Below, in pieces: positions 1 through 11,892 of a stretch of 64,000 bases of DNA (its first letter is position 1; every line of letters begins with the position of its first letter). The DNA is from Humulus lupulus. Lineage: Eukaryota; Streptophyta; Magnoliopsida; Rosales; Cannabaceae. The stretch covers positions 112,878,358-112,942,357 of the forward strand of contig NC_084794.1 in NCBI RefSeq assembly GCF_963169125.1, written 5' to 3'. The translations under genes and the position numbers were made by a program. The notes under the pieces are model-generated. The model saw only the letters and a list, made by a program, of their open reading frames with translations. It had not been told where the DNA came from and did no database searches.

Positions 1-1153
1 GTTCCCCACTCAGTCGGGCCAGCTTATACATCCCTAGACATACAATGCTCTATACTTGGTATGGGCCTTCCCAGTTAGGGCCCAACACTCCAGCACTAGA
101 ATCTCAGGTGGATAAGAAGACTCTTCGCAACACCAAATATCCGACCCCAAATATTTTATCCTTTACTTTAGAGTTAAAGTATCTAGCCACTTTCTGCTAG
201 TAGGATGCTACTCGAAGCTCCTCCACGAGGTCCAGAGACTCTCAGAGTAAAGTGTGGTTTATGGTCAGATCATATGTATCTCGTTGGTGCGTGGAGATTT
301 CTGCTTCAACTGGGAGCATGGCCTCGTACCCGTAGGCCATGGAGAAAGGCAAGTAACCGATGGAGGTCCTGGCAGTGGTGCGGTAACTCCACAATGTCCT
401 AGGCAACTCCTCAGGCCATGCACCTTTCTCCTATTCTAGCCTTTTCTTCAAGGTGGCTTTACGTGTCTTCTTGACTGCTTCCACCTGTCCATTTACCTAC
501 AGGTGAGCTACGGTGGAGAAGCTCTTCACAACTCCATTCCTTTGACAGAAATTTGTGAACAACTCATTGTTGAATTGTAGGCCATTGTCGAAGACTAACT
601 TCCTTGGGAGGCCATAGCGGCAAATGATATTCTTTATGAAGAAGTCCAGTGCCTTCTTAGAGGTGATGGTATCAAGAGCTTCGGCCTCGACCCACTTTTT
701 AAATTAGTCAACCGCCATAATTGCATATTTCACTCCTCCATTTCCCGTGGGCAGGGTTCCGATAAGGTCAATGACCCAAACTAGGAAGGGCCATGGACTT
801 GTCATCTAAGTGAGCTCATTTGGAGGAGCTCGAGGTATGTTGGCGAAGCATTGGCACCTGTCACACTTTTTGACGTAATCCATTGCATCTCCATTCATAG
901 TAGGCCAGAAGTATCCTTGTCTCAAGATTTTCTTACCAAGGCTCTGCCCCCTAGTGTGGTCCCCGCAAAATCCTTCATGTACTTCCCAGAGTATAAGACT
1001 AGCCTCTTGTTTGGACACACATCGGAGAATGGGCAACGAATATCCTCGCATGTACTGCTTACAATCCATGATCACGTACCAAGGTACCTGATAAAGCATC
1101 GTTCGAGCTACTTTCTTATCCTGCGGTAACTCCTTGGAGATAAGATACTTCAC
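1..1153 (-). pseudogene. Integrase (zinc-binding, core and C-terminal parts), element 1
   Basis: Integrase would insert the cDNA copy into nuclear DNA. The piece at 806-1153 holds the HHCC zinc-binding module (HEGFCGDH, then CDRCQ). Leftwards the core can be followed with its acidic residues still visible (IDLIG near 765, FDNG near 590, NGQVEAV near 490), then the GPY/F-like C-terminus (GPNWEGPY-type residues near 60-110). The core has an in-frame stop where WFTKW is expected and another after the AH pair, so it cannot make a full enzyme. The window edge cuts its end. Confidence 0.85.
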
Positions 1154-1900
1154 AATGGGGTCCCTTCAGCCATCTTGGGGCTGGGCCGCTTCTACCTCCT
1201 CAGGGGTTGAGATGCTCGGAGCGGCCAAGTAGTCAATAGAGACTACGTTGATTAACTCAGTGTCCTTGGTGGTAGCAAGCTTAGCCAGGGCGTCAACATT
1301 ACAATTATGTTATAATGTCAATTGTCGTATGGTAAATTTCTTGAAGTTGTGTAGCATTTCTTGGGCTTTCGCCAAATAAGCGTCCATCTTTGTCCCCCGA
1401 GCGTGGTACTCTCCGAGTACCAAATTGACTACCAACTGCGAGTCGCTGAAGATCTCGAGGTCCTTGGACTTGAGCTCCAGGGCTACTCAGAGCCCAGCAA
1501 TAAGTGCTTCGTATTCAACTTTGTTGTTGGAAGCATTGAATCCAAACCTCAAGGCACTGTGGATCCTGTGTCCTTCAGGGGATAACAAGATCAGGCCCGC
1601 TCTAGCTCCATTCTCATTGGAAGACTCATCTACGTACAAATTTCATGTAGGCCCGACCACTGGGCTATCCCTCAGTCTCTCATAGTTTCTCATGCGCTCG
1701 GTGATAAAATCTGCCAGGCCTGCCCCTTGATGGAAGTCCTCGGGTGATAAGTGATGACGAACTGACTTAATTCGACCACCCATTTGAGGAGTCTCCCGGA
1801 TGACTCCAACTTCTGAAGGACTTGCCGCAAGGCATGGTTAGTGAGAACTTGATGGGATGCACCTAGAAATAAGGCCTTAACTTATTAGAGGCCACCATTA
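1154..1900 (-). pseudogene. RNase H, second (aRNH-type) domain, element 1
   Basis: The minus-strand translation shows a YVDESSNENG motif near 1640, SNNKVEYEAL near 1510, FSDSQLVV near 1440 and CNVDALAKLA near 1290. These are the four acidic motifs of an RNase HI fold, which removes the RNA strand during reverse transcription. An in-frame stop follows the second motif (after LIAGL), and a stop lies between the third and fourth motifs. The domain sits directly before the integrase zinc module, as in Tat elements, which carry an extra RNase H. Confidence 0.75.
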
Positions 1901-3052
1901 CGCAAATGGTCAACTTCTCCATAAGCTGGTATCTGGACTCTGCTCCGAGAAGTGTCTTACTTTTATAGTACACAGGGTTCTAGACACGGCCTTCCTCGCA
2001 CACCAGGGCGACACTAATGGTACCCTCTGAAACAACCATATAGAGGAGAAGGGGTTCTCCATCTATGGACTTCGAGAGGATTAGTGGGTTAGCTATCTGC
2101 ACCTTTAACTACTAGAATGCATGTTCGCACTCCTCCATCCATTCGAACCTCTGACCTCCTTAGAGTATGTTGAAGAACGGTATGCATTTATCAGTTGCCT
2201 TAGAGACAAAGCGGCTTACGGTTGCTATCCTCCTGGTGATGCTCTGCACATCTTTATGCTTACAGGGGATGGAATCTTGACCAGAGCTTTGATCTTCTCG
2301 GGGTTTGCCTCTATTCCCCAGGCACTGAAAATGAAACCTAGGAACTTCCCAGAGGCAACTCCAAAAGTGCACTTTTGGGGATTCAACTTCATCCTGAACC
2401 TGTGAAGTACCAAAAACACTTTTTCCAGTTCTCTTGCATGGTTGGGTGTCATCCTAGATTTGACTAGCATATCATCCACGTAAACCTCCATGTTCCGACC
2501 CAACTGGTTTTTGAGCATACAATTTACCAATCTTTGAGAGGCGGCACCTACATTCTTGAGCGCGAAGGGCATCACTTTGTAGCAATACAATCCTTTGTCA
2601 GTTCAGAAACTGGTGTGCTCTTGGTCCGCAACATGCACAGAAATTTGGTTGTACCCTGAGTACGCGTCCATAAAAGACAAGATTTTGTACCCGGAGGTGG
2701 CATCGACCATCTGATCTTTCTTTGGCAAAGGAAAACAATCTTTTGGGCAGGCCTTGATGAGGTTGGAGAAATATATACAGGTCCTCCAAGTACCATTTGG
2801 CTTGGGCACTAGGATTGGATTAGATAACCATTTCAGATATTGAGCCTCTCGAATGAACTCATTCGCAAGAAGCTTGTCAACCTCAATCTTCAAAGTCAGT
2901 GCCCAGGTTGGAATGATAGTCCTACGCTTCTTCTGAATTAGAGCAATGTTGGGATCGATGTTCAAGGCGTGGCATATGACATTTGGGTAAATGCTTGTCA
3001 TGTCAGAATGAGACCCTGCAAAAACATCTTGGTTGTTACCAAGAAAGCCCAC
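1901..3052 (-). pseudogene. Reverse transcriptase, element 1
   Basis: Reads right to left. At 2603-3052 is the N-terminal part, ending in the SFMDAYSGYNQI block. At 2225-2590 are the palm and catalytic YVDDML motif (near 2470-2485), the LKNVGAASQRL block and KCTFGVASGKFLGF. At 2160-2372 another frame carries the thumb/connection. Three reading frames are needed to cover the domain, so at least two frameshifts have occurred. The catalytic DD pair is retained. It is typical gypsy RT by motif content. Confidence 0.85.
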
Positions 3053-3750
3053 CAGTGCTTCTTAAACCTTCGCCTTGAGGTTCTTTCCAACCTTGGTTTT
3101 TTATGTTAGGGAGGGAGGCATCAAGAGTCACCTCCTCGGACTCCTCCATGGGTTTGACAGCCGTCTCTTCTTGAACTCTGGGGTCTAACTCATTGGGTTC
3201 CTCTGCTTGAACGCTAGCTATTGCCTCAATCATCATTACTGGTTGCTCGAGGGACACGCTGTAGCACTGCCTGCCCTCCTTCTGGTCCCCACAGACTGTG
3301 CCAATTCCCACCTCCGTGGGGAACTTCATGCACAGGTGGCGAATTGAAGTAAATGCTCCAAACCTACTAGGTTCGGACGTCCCAAGATGGCGTTATACGC
3401 TGAGGAGAAGCCCACTACAATGAATGTGCAGTATTTGAAGGCCTGACGAGGTACTTCTCCAAGTATCACAAGCAACTTGATTTGCCCCATCGGAATGAGA
3501 CCTTCCCCCGAGAACCCGTATAAAGTCGAAGTGCATGGGGATAGGTTGCTCATGTTCAGTTCAATCTTCTTGTAAACTGACTTAAACAAGATGTTCATAG
3601 AACTCACGATGTCCACTAGGATCCGAACCACCATCATGTTGGAAATCTGTCTCTCGACCACTAAAGAATCATCGTGGAGAAAATTCACCCTCCAAGCATC
3701 GTCCTGAGAGAATGTGATCACCTGGTCAGTCATCCTAGCATCTGCGCTTG
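3036..3750 (-). pseudogene. Aspartic protease region, element 1
   Basis: The frame at 3326-3733 contains the gag-protease junction block ITFSQDDA, the active-site strand with sequence LVDIVSSMNILF, and the flap/second-half block AYNAILGRP. The expected D-(T/S/N)-G triad reads D-I-V here: the Asp is kept but the Gly is lost, which should inactivate it. The adjacent frame 3036-3329 is the acidic linker between protease and RT (EEPNELDPRVQEE) and has no catalytic motif. Confidence 0.75.
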
Positions 3751-6288
3751 CAGATGAGTTAATTCCAGTATTTCGTCGCCGTGATTCAAGGCCCGCGCAT
3801 ACCTATTCTGCGAACCCTGGGAGGTGCCCCCCAAGTGGGGTCCTCCAGAGATAGTACCCACTCTCTCAGTCACTGGGGTGGCCCGTGGACTACTTCTTGT
3901 TGTGGGGCTGCAAGTACTACCCCCAGAGCTAGGATCGATGCCGGTTGCGAAGGCACTCCTACAACCGGGGCGTAAATCGGACGTGCTCTGCCTCAAGAAT
4001 ACTAGTGCAAATGCCCTAGCTTTATAAGGTTCTCGATCTCATCCTTGAGTTGTCAAAACTCATTGGTGTGGTGTCTCACATCATTATGGAACCAAAAAAA
4101 TTTGTTGGGATCTTTCCTCTCCCTATCCCTCCTGATGGGCTCTGGTTTCCAGTAGTGAACATGTTGTTCCATGGCCAATAAGATGTTCTCCCAAAAGTCC
4201 ACTAGGTCCATGTACTCAGAGTACTATGAGACATACTTATCCTCGAGGGCCGCTCCTTGTCCTGCCGAAGTTGTCCATGTCCCTTGGGATTTCTACCCTT
4301 GCCTTTGCCCACGCGCCTACTTTCGCTAGGGGTCCTGCTAGGTGCAGCTGACTAGGCTAGAGCTACAATTCCAGCACTAAATGCATGCTAATAAGCACTG
4401 TATCTAGTGGGAGCGGCTCCATATCTCATCAGAGTGGCACTGAAGCCAGTAGGAGGCATGGCACTAAAGCTAACCGACTAGACAGCTGGGTTGAACTGCA
4501 AGGCAGTATCTACACTCTGTTGGATAAGAGTGTAAGGTGGGTACTGAGGCCCTGGAGCCACGGTGCCCAGAGCCGGTGGAGTGGGAAAGTGATGGCTATG
4601 TCAAATGCCCCAATCTGGGAATCCTCCCAGTTTATATATTCTTGTGCTCGATGAATGAAGTTGTCAAGCCTGCGGTATCCCTTCCGCTGGAGGTCATCCC
4701 ACAATGGAGACCCTGCACAGATGCTTGCATGCAAAACCATCAACTATTGCCATCGTCGACCCTCTTGGTCCTATCGGCTTATTCCTTGAAGCATTTGATG
4801 TAGGTCTTGAGGGTCTCGATGGGTCCTTGCTTTATGTTGGCCAAGGCTGACCTCAAAGCTCACCTTCCTAGCCGCTATAAACTGTCTTTGGAAGAAGGAG
4901 AAGAGTTGGTTCCAAGAATGAATGGAGCCTGGTTTGTGCTTCTTGAACCACTCGTCCACCATTCCCATCAAGGTCAACGGTAAAATGTGGCACTTTGCAC
5001 CCCAAAGACACGATGCACCGAAATCAATCGGTTGAACTTCGACAGATGGTCGGTGGCATCTGTGCTGCCATCATAAGACGTGATTCCTATCATCTTGAAG
5101 CCACGTGGTAACAAGGCTTCCACTATGTGGGGAGCACACGACTCCCCATCCTCTTCCTCTGAGTCGTAGTCCTAGCCTTGTCTTCGGGCCATCCTGAGCA
5201 TAATCTTTTTTAAGCTCTCCAATTTTACGCAGAGAAGGTCATGGTCTTGATTGGCACTCTGTGTAGGGTGCTCTCTCTTCCAAGCATTAAGACCATCTCG
5301 GAGATCTGGCTGACCTTTTCCCTAAGGTTTCCCCCGGGAGATGATATACCCGTACGAGCATTTAAGCCATCTCATAGATCTAGTTGACCCTTGTGGCAAC
5401 CACTGTCCTTGGGATATCCTACCTCAATCTCCCCATCGGACTCAATGTTTTCGTTATTAACTGAGATGCTGAAACCTTGCTTTCAATTAACGTAGACATT
5501 CCTTCGATTGGCCCATGGGCCAGGGGTTTTGCAAGGCTAGCGAGGTGCTGGGGGGACACCTCCTCCAGGCCTAGCGCGGTCTGTCTCGTTGCACCTAGGT
5601 AGAATTCTTGTGGCACCATGGGTGCTGGCAGCCTGGCAATGTCCTCGAGCACCTTGCCCCTTCTTCTTACTTACTGGCCTCAGGGCCTTGTTGTGTTTGG
5701 GGGCTCGATGAACTTTCTTTTTCCCTGGAGCAAGGTTGTCATTGACTCTATCCTTGCCACACCTTTGTGGCACAGGTGGGGCTCCATCTCCAGCTGGGTG
5801 CGTAGGTGGCACACCAGCTGGCGAATCTTGCGCCACGTCAGCGAGGTGCTTGATAGGCACACTGCTGCGTTAATAGATGGCACTCCAAGTGGGTGCACGG
5901 GTGTCACACCAGCTGGCTTCCTAGACAATAATTCACCATGTGGATCCACTCGCAGCCCTTGATCCGCTAGAGTGGCCCTCATGGCATTAACCATCTTCAG
6001 GGCTGCAATATTCCCCTCCTGGGCATCGAGCTTTTGTTGCTGGGTAGCCATCTGGTTGCAAAGCACCACCACCTCTTGTGGGTCCTCCGTGTCCATAGGT
6101 TGAGGATATTCCTCCTCATAATATTTTTCATCGCCACCGCCGTCTATGCCGCCGTAATCTGCATTTTCGTCGTAATCCTCCTAGACCATCTCCGAGAGGC
6201 CTTGTGGAGGTGGACAGCTAGTTTCTCCTCCCTCAACTCCAGTGGGAGGAGCTGCATCATCTGATGCATTCCTTCTAGTGGTCACCAT
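3751..6288 (-). pseudogene. Gag, element 1
   Basis: The likely start is the ATG at 6286-6288 (reads MVTTRRNASDDAA), 48 bases inside the LTR edge. Frames 5680-6096 (MDTEDPQEVVVL) and 5419-5860 form the variable N-terminal part. Frames 4771-4977 (GMVDEWFKKHKPGSIHSW) and 4510-4743 (ICAGSPLWDDLQRK) match the conserved retrotransposon gag core. Multiple stops split it. A nucleocapsid zinc knuckle is not clear in this copy. Confidence 0.75.
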
Positions 6289-6335
6289 GGTCGTTTCTTT
6301 AAGCTTTCTTCAGGCTCTCAATGAAAGCACAAAAA

Positions 6336-7225
6336 TGTTGACTACATTTTTCGCTATCAACCTAATCTAAGAACTTGATAGAAACTAGAAGAAAATAACA
6401 CATAGGTTTTACATGGTTTAGGCTATAAAAAAGCCCTAGTCCACGAGTCTTTGGTATTAGTGAGTTTGAAGCTTCTTTTAGCAAGCTTTAATGGAGTCTC
6501 AGACAATGTATATATTACTCTGAGTTTACAATGCTTAACTAGCCAAAATTTTGAACCCTTTACAAGGAGATACCCCAACCCTATTTATAGAGGTATGGAT
6601 CATTAATGCCCTTAATGAACAATTAATACAATATTCCCCATTATCTGGGGAGCAAACTGCTAATTAATTACATAGGGATGCACTAATAAAGCCCATGGGC
6701 CCAGGCGGATTGTTCGAGGCCCATTTGTAGAAAGATGCCTACTAACTTTATGAGAACAGGCATCTGACCGTGTTAGGATGCGACGCACATTCGCCTATGT
6801 CAGGTGGCATTGTGGGAAATTCCAATTGTCGAGTGTACGATCTCGACACCACTACTCGAGGCTCACCAAAAGTTGTTAGACGATCTTCTAGTGGGCCACA
6901 GCTGCGGAAATTGACACCTGGCAGCTACTCCAGGTTCGAGGACAAGAATTCTAGACTTGTGGATTGGCGAAAGAAGATAGCGAGGGCCATCTGAATGGTC
7001 CTCGGGGCGTGACATAACTTGGGGACATCCACACCTTGGTGATGGGTAACGGGACGCGGCCTCGCCTGGAGACATTCACGCATCGAGGATAGATCTCGGG
7101 TCGTGGCCTCACTTGGAGACATCCGAGTCTGGCCAGATCATAGCACGAAGCCTCACTAGCACTCGAGGAGCTTAATTACTCCTCTAATGAATGTCATTTG
7201 TCCTCTGGTGAAAACACAGACAACA
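6336..7225 (-). repeat. 5' LTR of element 1 (LTR family A)
   Basis: In element orientation it begins TGTTGTCTGTGTTTTCACC (right edge) and ends GTCAACA (left edge, TGTTGAC at 6336), 890 bp. The same ends occur at 21078-21919, 30114-30959 and 35598-35956, which fixes both borders. It includes the conserved block around 6440 (CTAGTCCACGAG). The bases next to the internal side read TTTTTGTGCTTTCATTGAGA, the position of the primer-binding site, but a clean TGG start is not seen. Confidence 0.9.
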
Positions 7226-8794
7226 ACCAAATTTCCCTATATATATTAGTATGTATACATAAACAATCTATGCTTGTCATTTTATTAAGCGTATAAATAC
7301 TCAAGTAGATGAGCTTAGTAATCCTCTAAATGAATAACCTTCGAGTAAAATCTAGACAACCAATGCTAGTAATGCCCATTTTTTTTTCTCATATTTGTTT
7401 ATCTATCTATACTCTATTCTTTACAGAGTAAATAAATATCCCTGATTCATTAGTGATTTATTAGTTAGATGCATGTGTATGTTACATACTTTTGTTTTCT
7501 TCTTGTGAATCTCTGCTATTGACTCAAACTCAGCATGTATTTTTTTTCTTTTCACTTGTAATTATCGACAATGTCTGCCAAAATCTTGTAGGTCTTATGA
7601 TACACGTAGTAATATGTATGATCATGACAAAAGAAAAACAGTGAACTATCCAAGGATATAGCTAACACTTTCTTGTAATATTGCGATGATCATATGCTAA
7701 TATATTGTGGTTTGACTTGGTTATCTTTTGTTATATTGAGAAGAGAAAAGTATCAAGTATGCAAATGTGACGAGCTCAGGGCGCCCAATTGGAGCCATGG
7801 GTTTGGCATGTTTTTCTTCCATTTTTGTTGATGAAGAATAAATATATAGTGGTATTAATCTAAGTTTTGTATATTTGTACAATGTAATATTATACATGTA
7901 AATTTGTACAAATATGAGTGTTGTATATTTATATATATAATGTATATTGTATATATTGTAAATTTGTATAGATCTGAGTTTGTTTTCACAGATGTAAAGA
8001 CTGCAAATTTATTAATATATATTGGCGATATTAAGTATTTTTTTTATTTGAGACTTTTGTAATTTTGATAATGGTTTTATTATATTTGGTGCTCGATTTC
8101 AATAGTGTGAGGGTCCTACACAAATTAATATGAAAAAAATAATATAGGTTAATATGAAGAAAAAAAATAGAATAGAAATTGATTTATGATGCAGAATACC
8201 ATAGGTCAGTTATGTTGTACACCATTGGTCAGTTTTTAAGTGACTTTTCATTTAATTTTTATAGTAGTGAATGTATTCATTTTTGGTACTCTATTATAAG
8301 TATATATATACTTTTGGTTTGTAATATATTTATATTGATTATATAGTATATATATATATAAGTCTATGGTATATTTATTTTTAGTCTATAGAATATATAT
8401 TTTGGAATAAAATATAACAATTTGGTGATTTCTTATAATTATATATACTTTTGTTTATAACATATCTATTTTGATATATATATAGTATATATATTTTAGT
8501 CTATGGTATATATATATATATATATTCTGGTCTAAAATATAAAAATTTGGAGTTTTATAAGTATATGTATTTTTTTTTGCTTAGGATATATCTATTTTGA
8601 CCTGTATAGTCTAATTATTTTATTTTATGTTATATATGTTCGGTACTGAACATGGGTATATATCTTATAAAGATTTATCATATATATATATATATATATT
8701 TGTACATAAATTTATACATTTAATATATGAAAAATAGAAAGAAAAAAAATATATATATATATATAATAGAGCATATATGCAATAGTAAAGTGCA
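7226..8794. other. A+T-rich intergenic DNA, no gene seen
   Basis: Very A+T-rich sequence with many short TA runs (for example near 8345-8360, 8510-8525, 8680-8700) and repeated TATATATTTT phrases between 8280 and 8640. No domain-bearing reading frame was found on either strand. The frame at 8665-8901 belongs to the inverted repeat that follows. Confidence 0.6.
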
Positions 8795-9950
8795 AAATAA
8801 TTAGTGGTTAAAGTCTCTAATATTTTACAAGTATAGCATTTAAGTTCCTTATCTATTTTTTTGCTAGCAAAAGTCCCTAACATTACATAATCGGTGCACA
8901 TTTTCCACCAACTGTTATTCGTTCGTTAAAATGTGGCTTAAATATGACTGTTAATGACTATTGCCGCCAAAAAAGAAAATAATGTGGACTTAAATCCTTC
9001 AATTTTGAAAGAATTGGGACTTTAACCGTCAATTTTTCTGTATTTTTTCTTTCAGAAAGATAAAATACTCTATAATTAACATATAAAAAAAATTATTTCT
9101 TAGATTTTTTATGTGGCTATTGACTACCCTAGACAAATTCTGGTTCTACCACTATATAATCACATATTAAGTTTTTAGTTACAAAATCAAGACAATTTTT
9201 TTTTTACATTACGTCAATTTTTTTATTTTATTTTTTACATTGTTTAAATATTATATCTTTAAATATTTTTATTAATTCATATAATAGAAAATAATAAATT
9301 TGGAGGGAGAAAGAAAGAGAATTGAATAAATAATTTTTTAAATGTTTAAAGTAGCCCTAAAAAATTAGAAATTATTAAATCCTTTATATTAATAATTTAC
9401 TTAAATATTCAATTGTCTTTCTTTCTTTCTCTAAATTTATTAATTTTTTATTTTTTTTATTTATTATGTTCTATTATTTTAATTAATAAAAAAAATTTAA
9501 GATATAATATTTAAATGATGTAAAAAAAATGGTGAAACTCATATATTGCAAAAAAAAAATTATCTTAATTTTGTAATTAAAACAATGGAATTATATAGTG
9601 GTAGAACCACAACTTGTCTAGGGTAGTCAATAGCCCCTTAAAAAAATCTAAGAATTTTTTTATATGTTAATTATAGAATATTTGGTCTTCCTGAAAAAAA
9701 AAATTATATGGAAATTGGCGGTTAAAATTCCCGTTCTTTCAAAATTGAAACATTTAAGTCCCTGATCTTTTTTTTAGTGGCAATAGCCCCTAACATTCAT
9801 GTTTAGTCCCTATTTTAACGGACAGGTAATTGTTTGGAAAAAATGTGCATCAATTATGTAACGTTAGGAACTTTTGCCAACAAAAAAAAAGATAAAAAAC
9901 TTAAATGCTACACTTATAAAAGAACAGGGACTTTAACCGCTAATTACCCA
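8795..9950. mobile_element. Large inverted repeat, MITE or foldback element
   Basis: The left arm (about 8795-9290) and the right arm (about 9430-9950) are reverse complements with moderate divergence. TAATTAGTGGTTAAAGTC on the left pairs with GACTTTAACCGCTAATTA-like sequence on the right. The spacer-side blocks TTCTGGTTCTACCACTATAT and ATATAGTGGTAGAACCACAA also pair. Both arms encode the same shadow peptide (LGTFA.KK.DK.LKCYT). A nearly matching 9-bp flank (AAAGTGCAA / AAAATGCAA) is possible but the borders are uncertain. Confidence 0.75.
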
Positions 9951-10506
9951 AAAAAAATGCAAAACAACAATGAAAGTGGAAAAGTCTGGAAGAGAAAAAA
10001 ATATAAAAACAACAAAAAAGCTATTTACTTAAGTTTTATCCATAAATTATCTATACATATACATATATATATATATATATATTATATATCCATAATCTAT
10101 TTGTTTGTTTTTTTTGGGCAATAATTGTTTTTGGAAGGGGCAATAATTTCCTTTTCTTCTTTGATATTGGTTCAATTTTATAACAAATATTTAATAATAT
10201 TATTGCAATATTACATGTTAATCACTTCTATATAAAAAGTGTGTAGATAACGAAATTTTTTAGTTTTAACAGTTTGTTTTGTTAACTTTAACAAAATATT
10301 ATAAATATTTAATTGAATATACCTTTAAACTATTTAAAAATAGATATTTATTAATTATATTAATATAAATTCAAATTCAAATATTAAAAAATATCATTAT
10401 TATAATAATATATCATACAAAACTAGATATTTAATAACTATATTAATATAAATTTAAATGTTATCATAACAATATTTTATAATATTTGAGTTCATATTAA
10501 TATAAT
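9951..10506. repeat. A+T-rich DNA with an imperfect 83-bp tandem repeat
   Basis: A unit beginning TAGATATTTA at 10341 recurs at 10424 with about the same following sequence (TTAATATAAATT). A third, more diverged unit lies beyond the next MITE, near 10962. The MITE at 10507-10900 therefore seems to have landed in a small tandem array. The rest is plain A+T-rich DNA with a (TA)n run near 10063-10083. Confidence 0.4.
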
Positions 10507-10900
10507 GGGTTTATACATTTTTTGACCTTGTATTTTATCTCATTATTTGTTTGGACCATGTGTTTTGACAAATTACTTTTTGGACCATATGTTTTGTAAA
10601 ATGGTTAAAATAGAACCCTAAACTCAATTTTGATGAAGAAAAAATTGAATATAACAACACTGTTTTTAAGCAGAATGATTTTATTTTTGTTCTGAATTTT
10701 TAGTTTAGTAAATTATTTGTGATTTTAGTTGAGAAAACATTGACCAAAATCGGGTTTAGAGTTCTATTTTAATCATTTTACAAAACATAGGGTCCAAAAA
10801 GTAATTTGTCAAAACACAGGGTCCAAACAGATAATGGGAAAAAACACAGGGTCCAAACAGGCAATGGGAAAAAATACATGGACCAAAAAAGTATAAACCC
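10507..10900. mobile_element. Mutator-type MITE with perfect 9-bp target duplication
   Basis: 394 bp with long terminal inverted repeats (GGGTTTATAC at the left, GTATAAACCC at the right), flanked on both sides by TAATATAAT (10498-10506 and 10901-10909). A 9-bp duplication is characteristic of Mutator-like elements. The arms carry repeated phrases such as TTTGGACCATGTGTTTTG. It has no coding capacity, so it would be mobilised in trans. Confidence 0.9.
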
Positions 10901-10909
10901 TAATATAAT

Positions 10910-11159
10910 TAGTACAAAATTAAGATTATATATTGTTATCATAATAATATTTAATACACGACTATATATTTAATACTTATATTAATAGAAATTTAAATAT
11001 TATAAAATATCATTATAACAATAATAGATAATACATAATACTAATATTTATTAAAAAATTATCATTTGTCATATTATATATATATATTTAAAAACCATAA
11101 ACAATATTTTGGTTTAATTTTTCGTTTATTATGTTTATGTTATTCTTTTATATACAATA
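10910..11159. other. A+T-rich spacer between two MITEs
   Basis: Holds the diverged third unit of the 83-bp tandem repeat (near 10962) and the left target-site copy of the next MITE. No gene seen. Confidence 0.5.
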
Positions 11160-11892
11160 GAGTAAATTGCGGCTAAAATATCCAATGTTTCAAAAAGTTG
11201 TACTTTTATACCCAATCTTTTTTTTTGCGATAAATATACTCAATGTCTTCAAAATGTTGCACTTTTATACCCAAACTTTTTTTTGGCAGTAAATATACTC
11301 AATATGTTTAAAATGTTGCACTTTTATACCTATTTTTGTATTATTTTGATAAATAATAAGAAAATGAAGGGAAAATATAGGATTTTAATTCTTTTTTAAA
11401 TTTTAAATTATTTTCTCTTTTTTATTCTTTCTCAAAATAACTATTTTAAATTAATCATTAATAAATATTTTATTAAAATTAATAAAAATGATTTAAAATA
11501 ATTAACAACTTATATATTTTTATCAATTTAAATATAAGTTTTTTTCTAAAAAAAAGTAAAGGAAAAATATAAGTTTTAATTATTTTGATTAATTTTACTA
11601 ATTTTAATTTTTTTTATTATTTTGAACGTGAAAATAATTTAAAATTCTAAAAATAACTAAAATTTTATATTTTTCATTCACTTTCTTATTATTTCTCAAA
11701 AAAAAAAAATTTTAAATGTATAAAAGTGCAACATTTTAAAAATATTAGATAAATTTACTGCAAAAAAAAGTTTGGATATAAAAATGTAACGTTTTGAAGA
11801 CATTAAGTATATTTACCGCAAAATAAAAAAAGATTGGGCATTTAAAAGTACAACATTTTGAAAACATTTGGTATTTTAACTGCCATTTACTC
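11160..11892. mobile_element. Mutator-type MITE, 733 bp
   Basis: The left end GAGTAAATTGCGGCTAAAAT pairs with the right end as its reverse complement (GAGTAAATGGCAGTTAAAAT). Flanks are TATACAATA (11151-11159) and TATATAATA (11893-11901), 8 of 9 bases equal, as expected for an older 9-bp duplication. Within each arm the phrase built on CTTTTATACCCAA is repeated two to three times. No reading frame of note. Confidence 0.85.

Larger units (their letters stand above)
1..7225 (-). mobile_element. Ty3/gypsy (Tat-lineage) retrotransposon, degenerate, left part outside window
   Basis: Minus-strand frames read, from right to left, LTR, gag, protease, reverse transcriptase, RNase H and integrase, the Ty3/gypsy order. 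The second, aRNH-type RNase H (motif LYVDESSNENGA) points to the Tat lineage. Frames are broken by many stops and frameshifts, so the copy is dead. The 5' LTR is at 6336-7225; integrase reaches base 1, so the 3' part and 3' LTR lie off the left edge. No target duplication can be tested. Confidence 0.9.

Noticed and set aside
8665..10124. Frames of 78 and 96 codons with similar peptides (LGTFA.KK)
   Set aside because: They are the two arms of the inverted repeat, not a duplicated gene.
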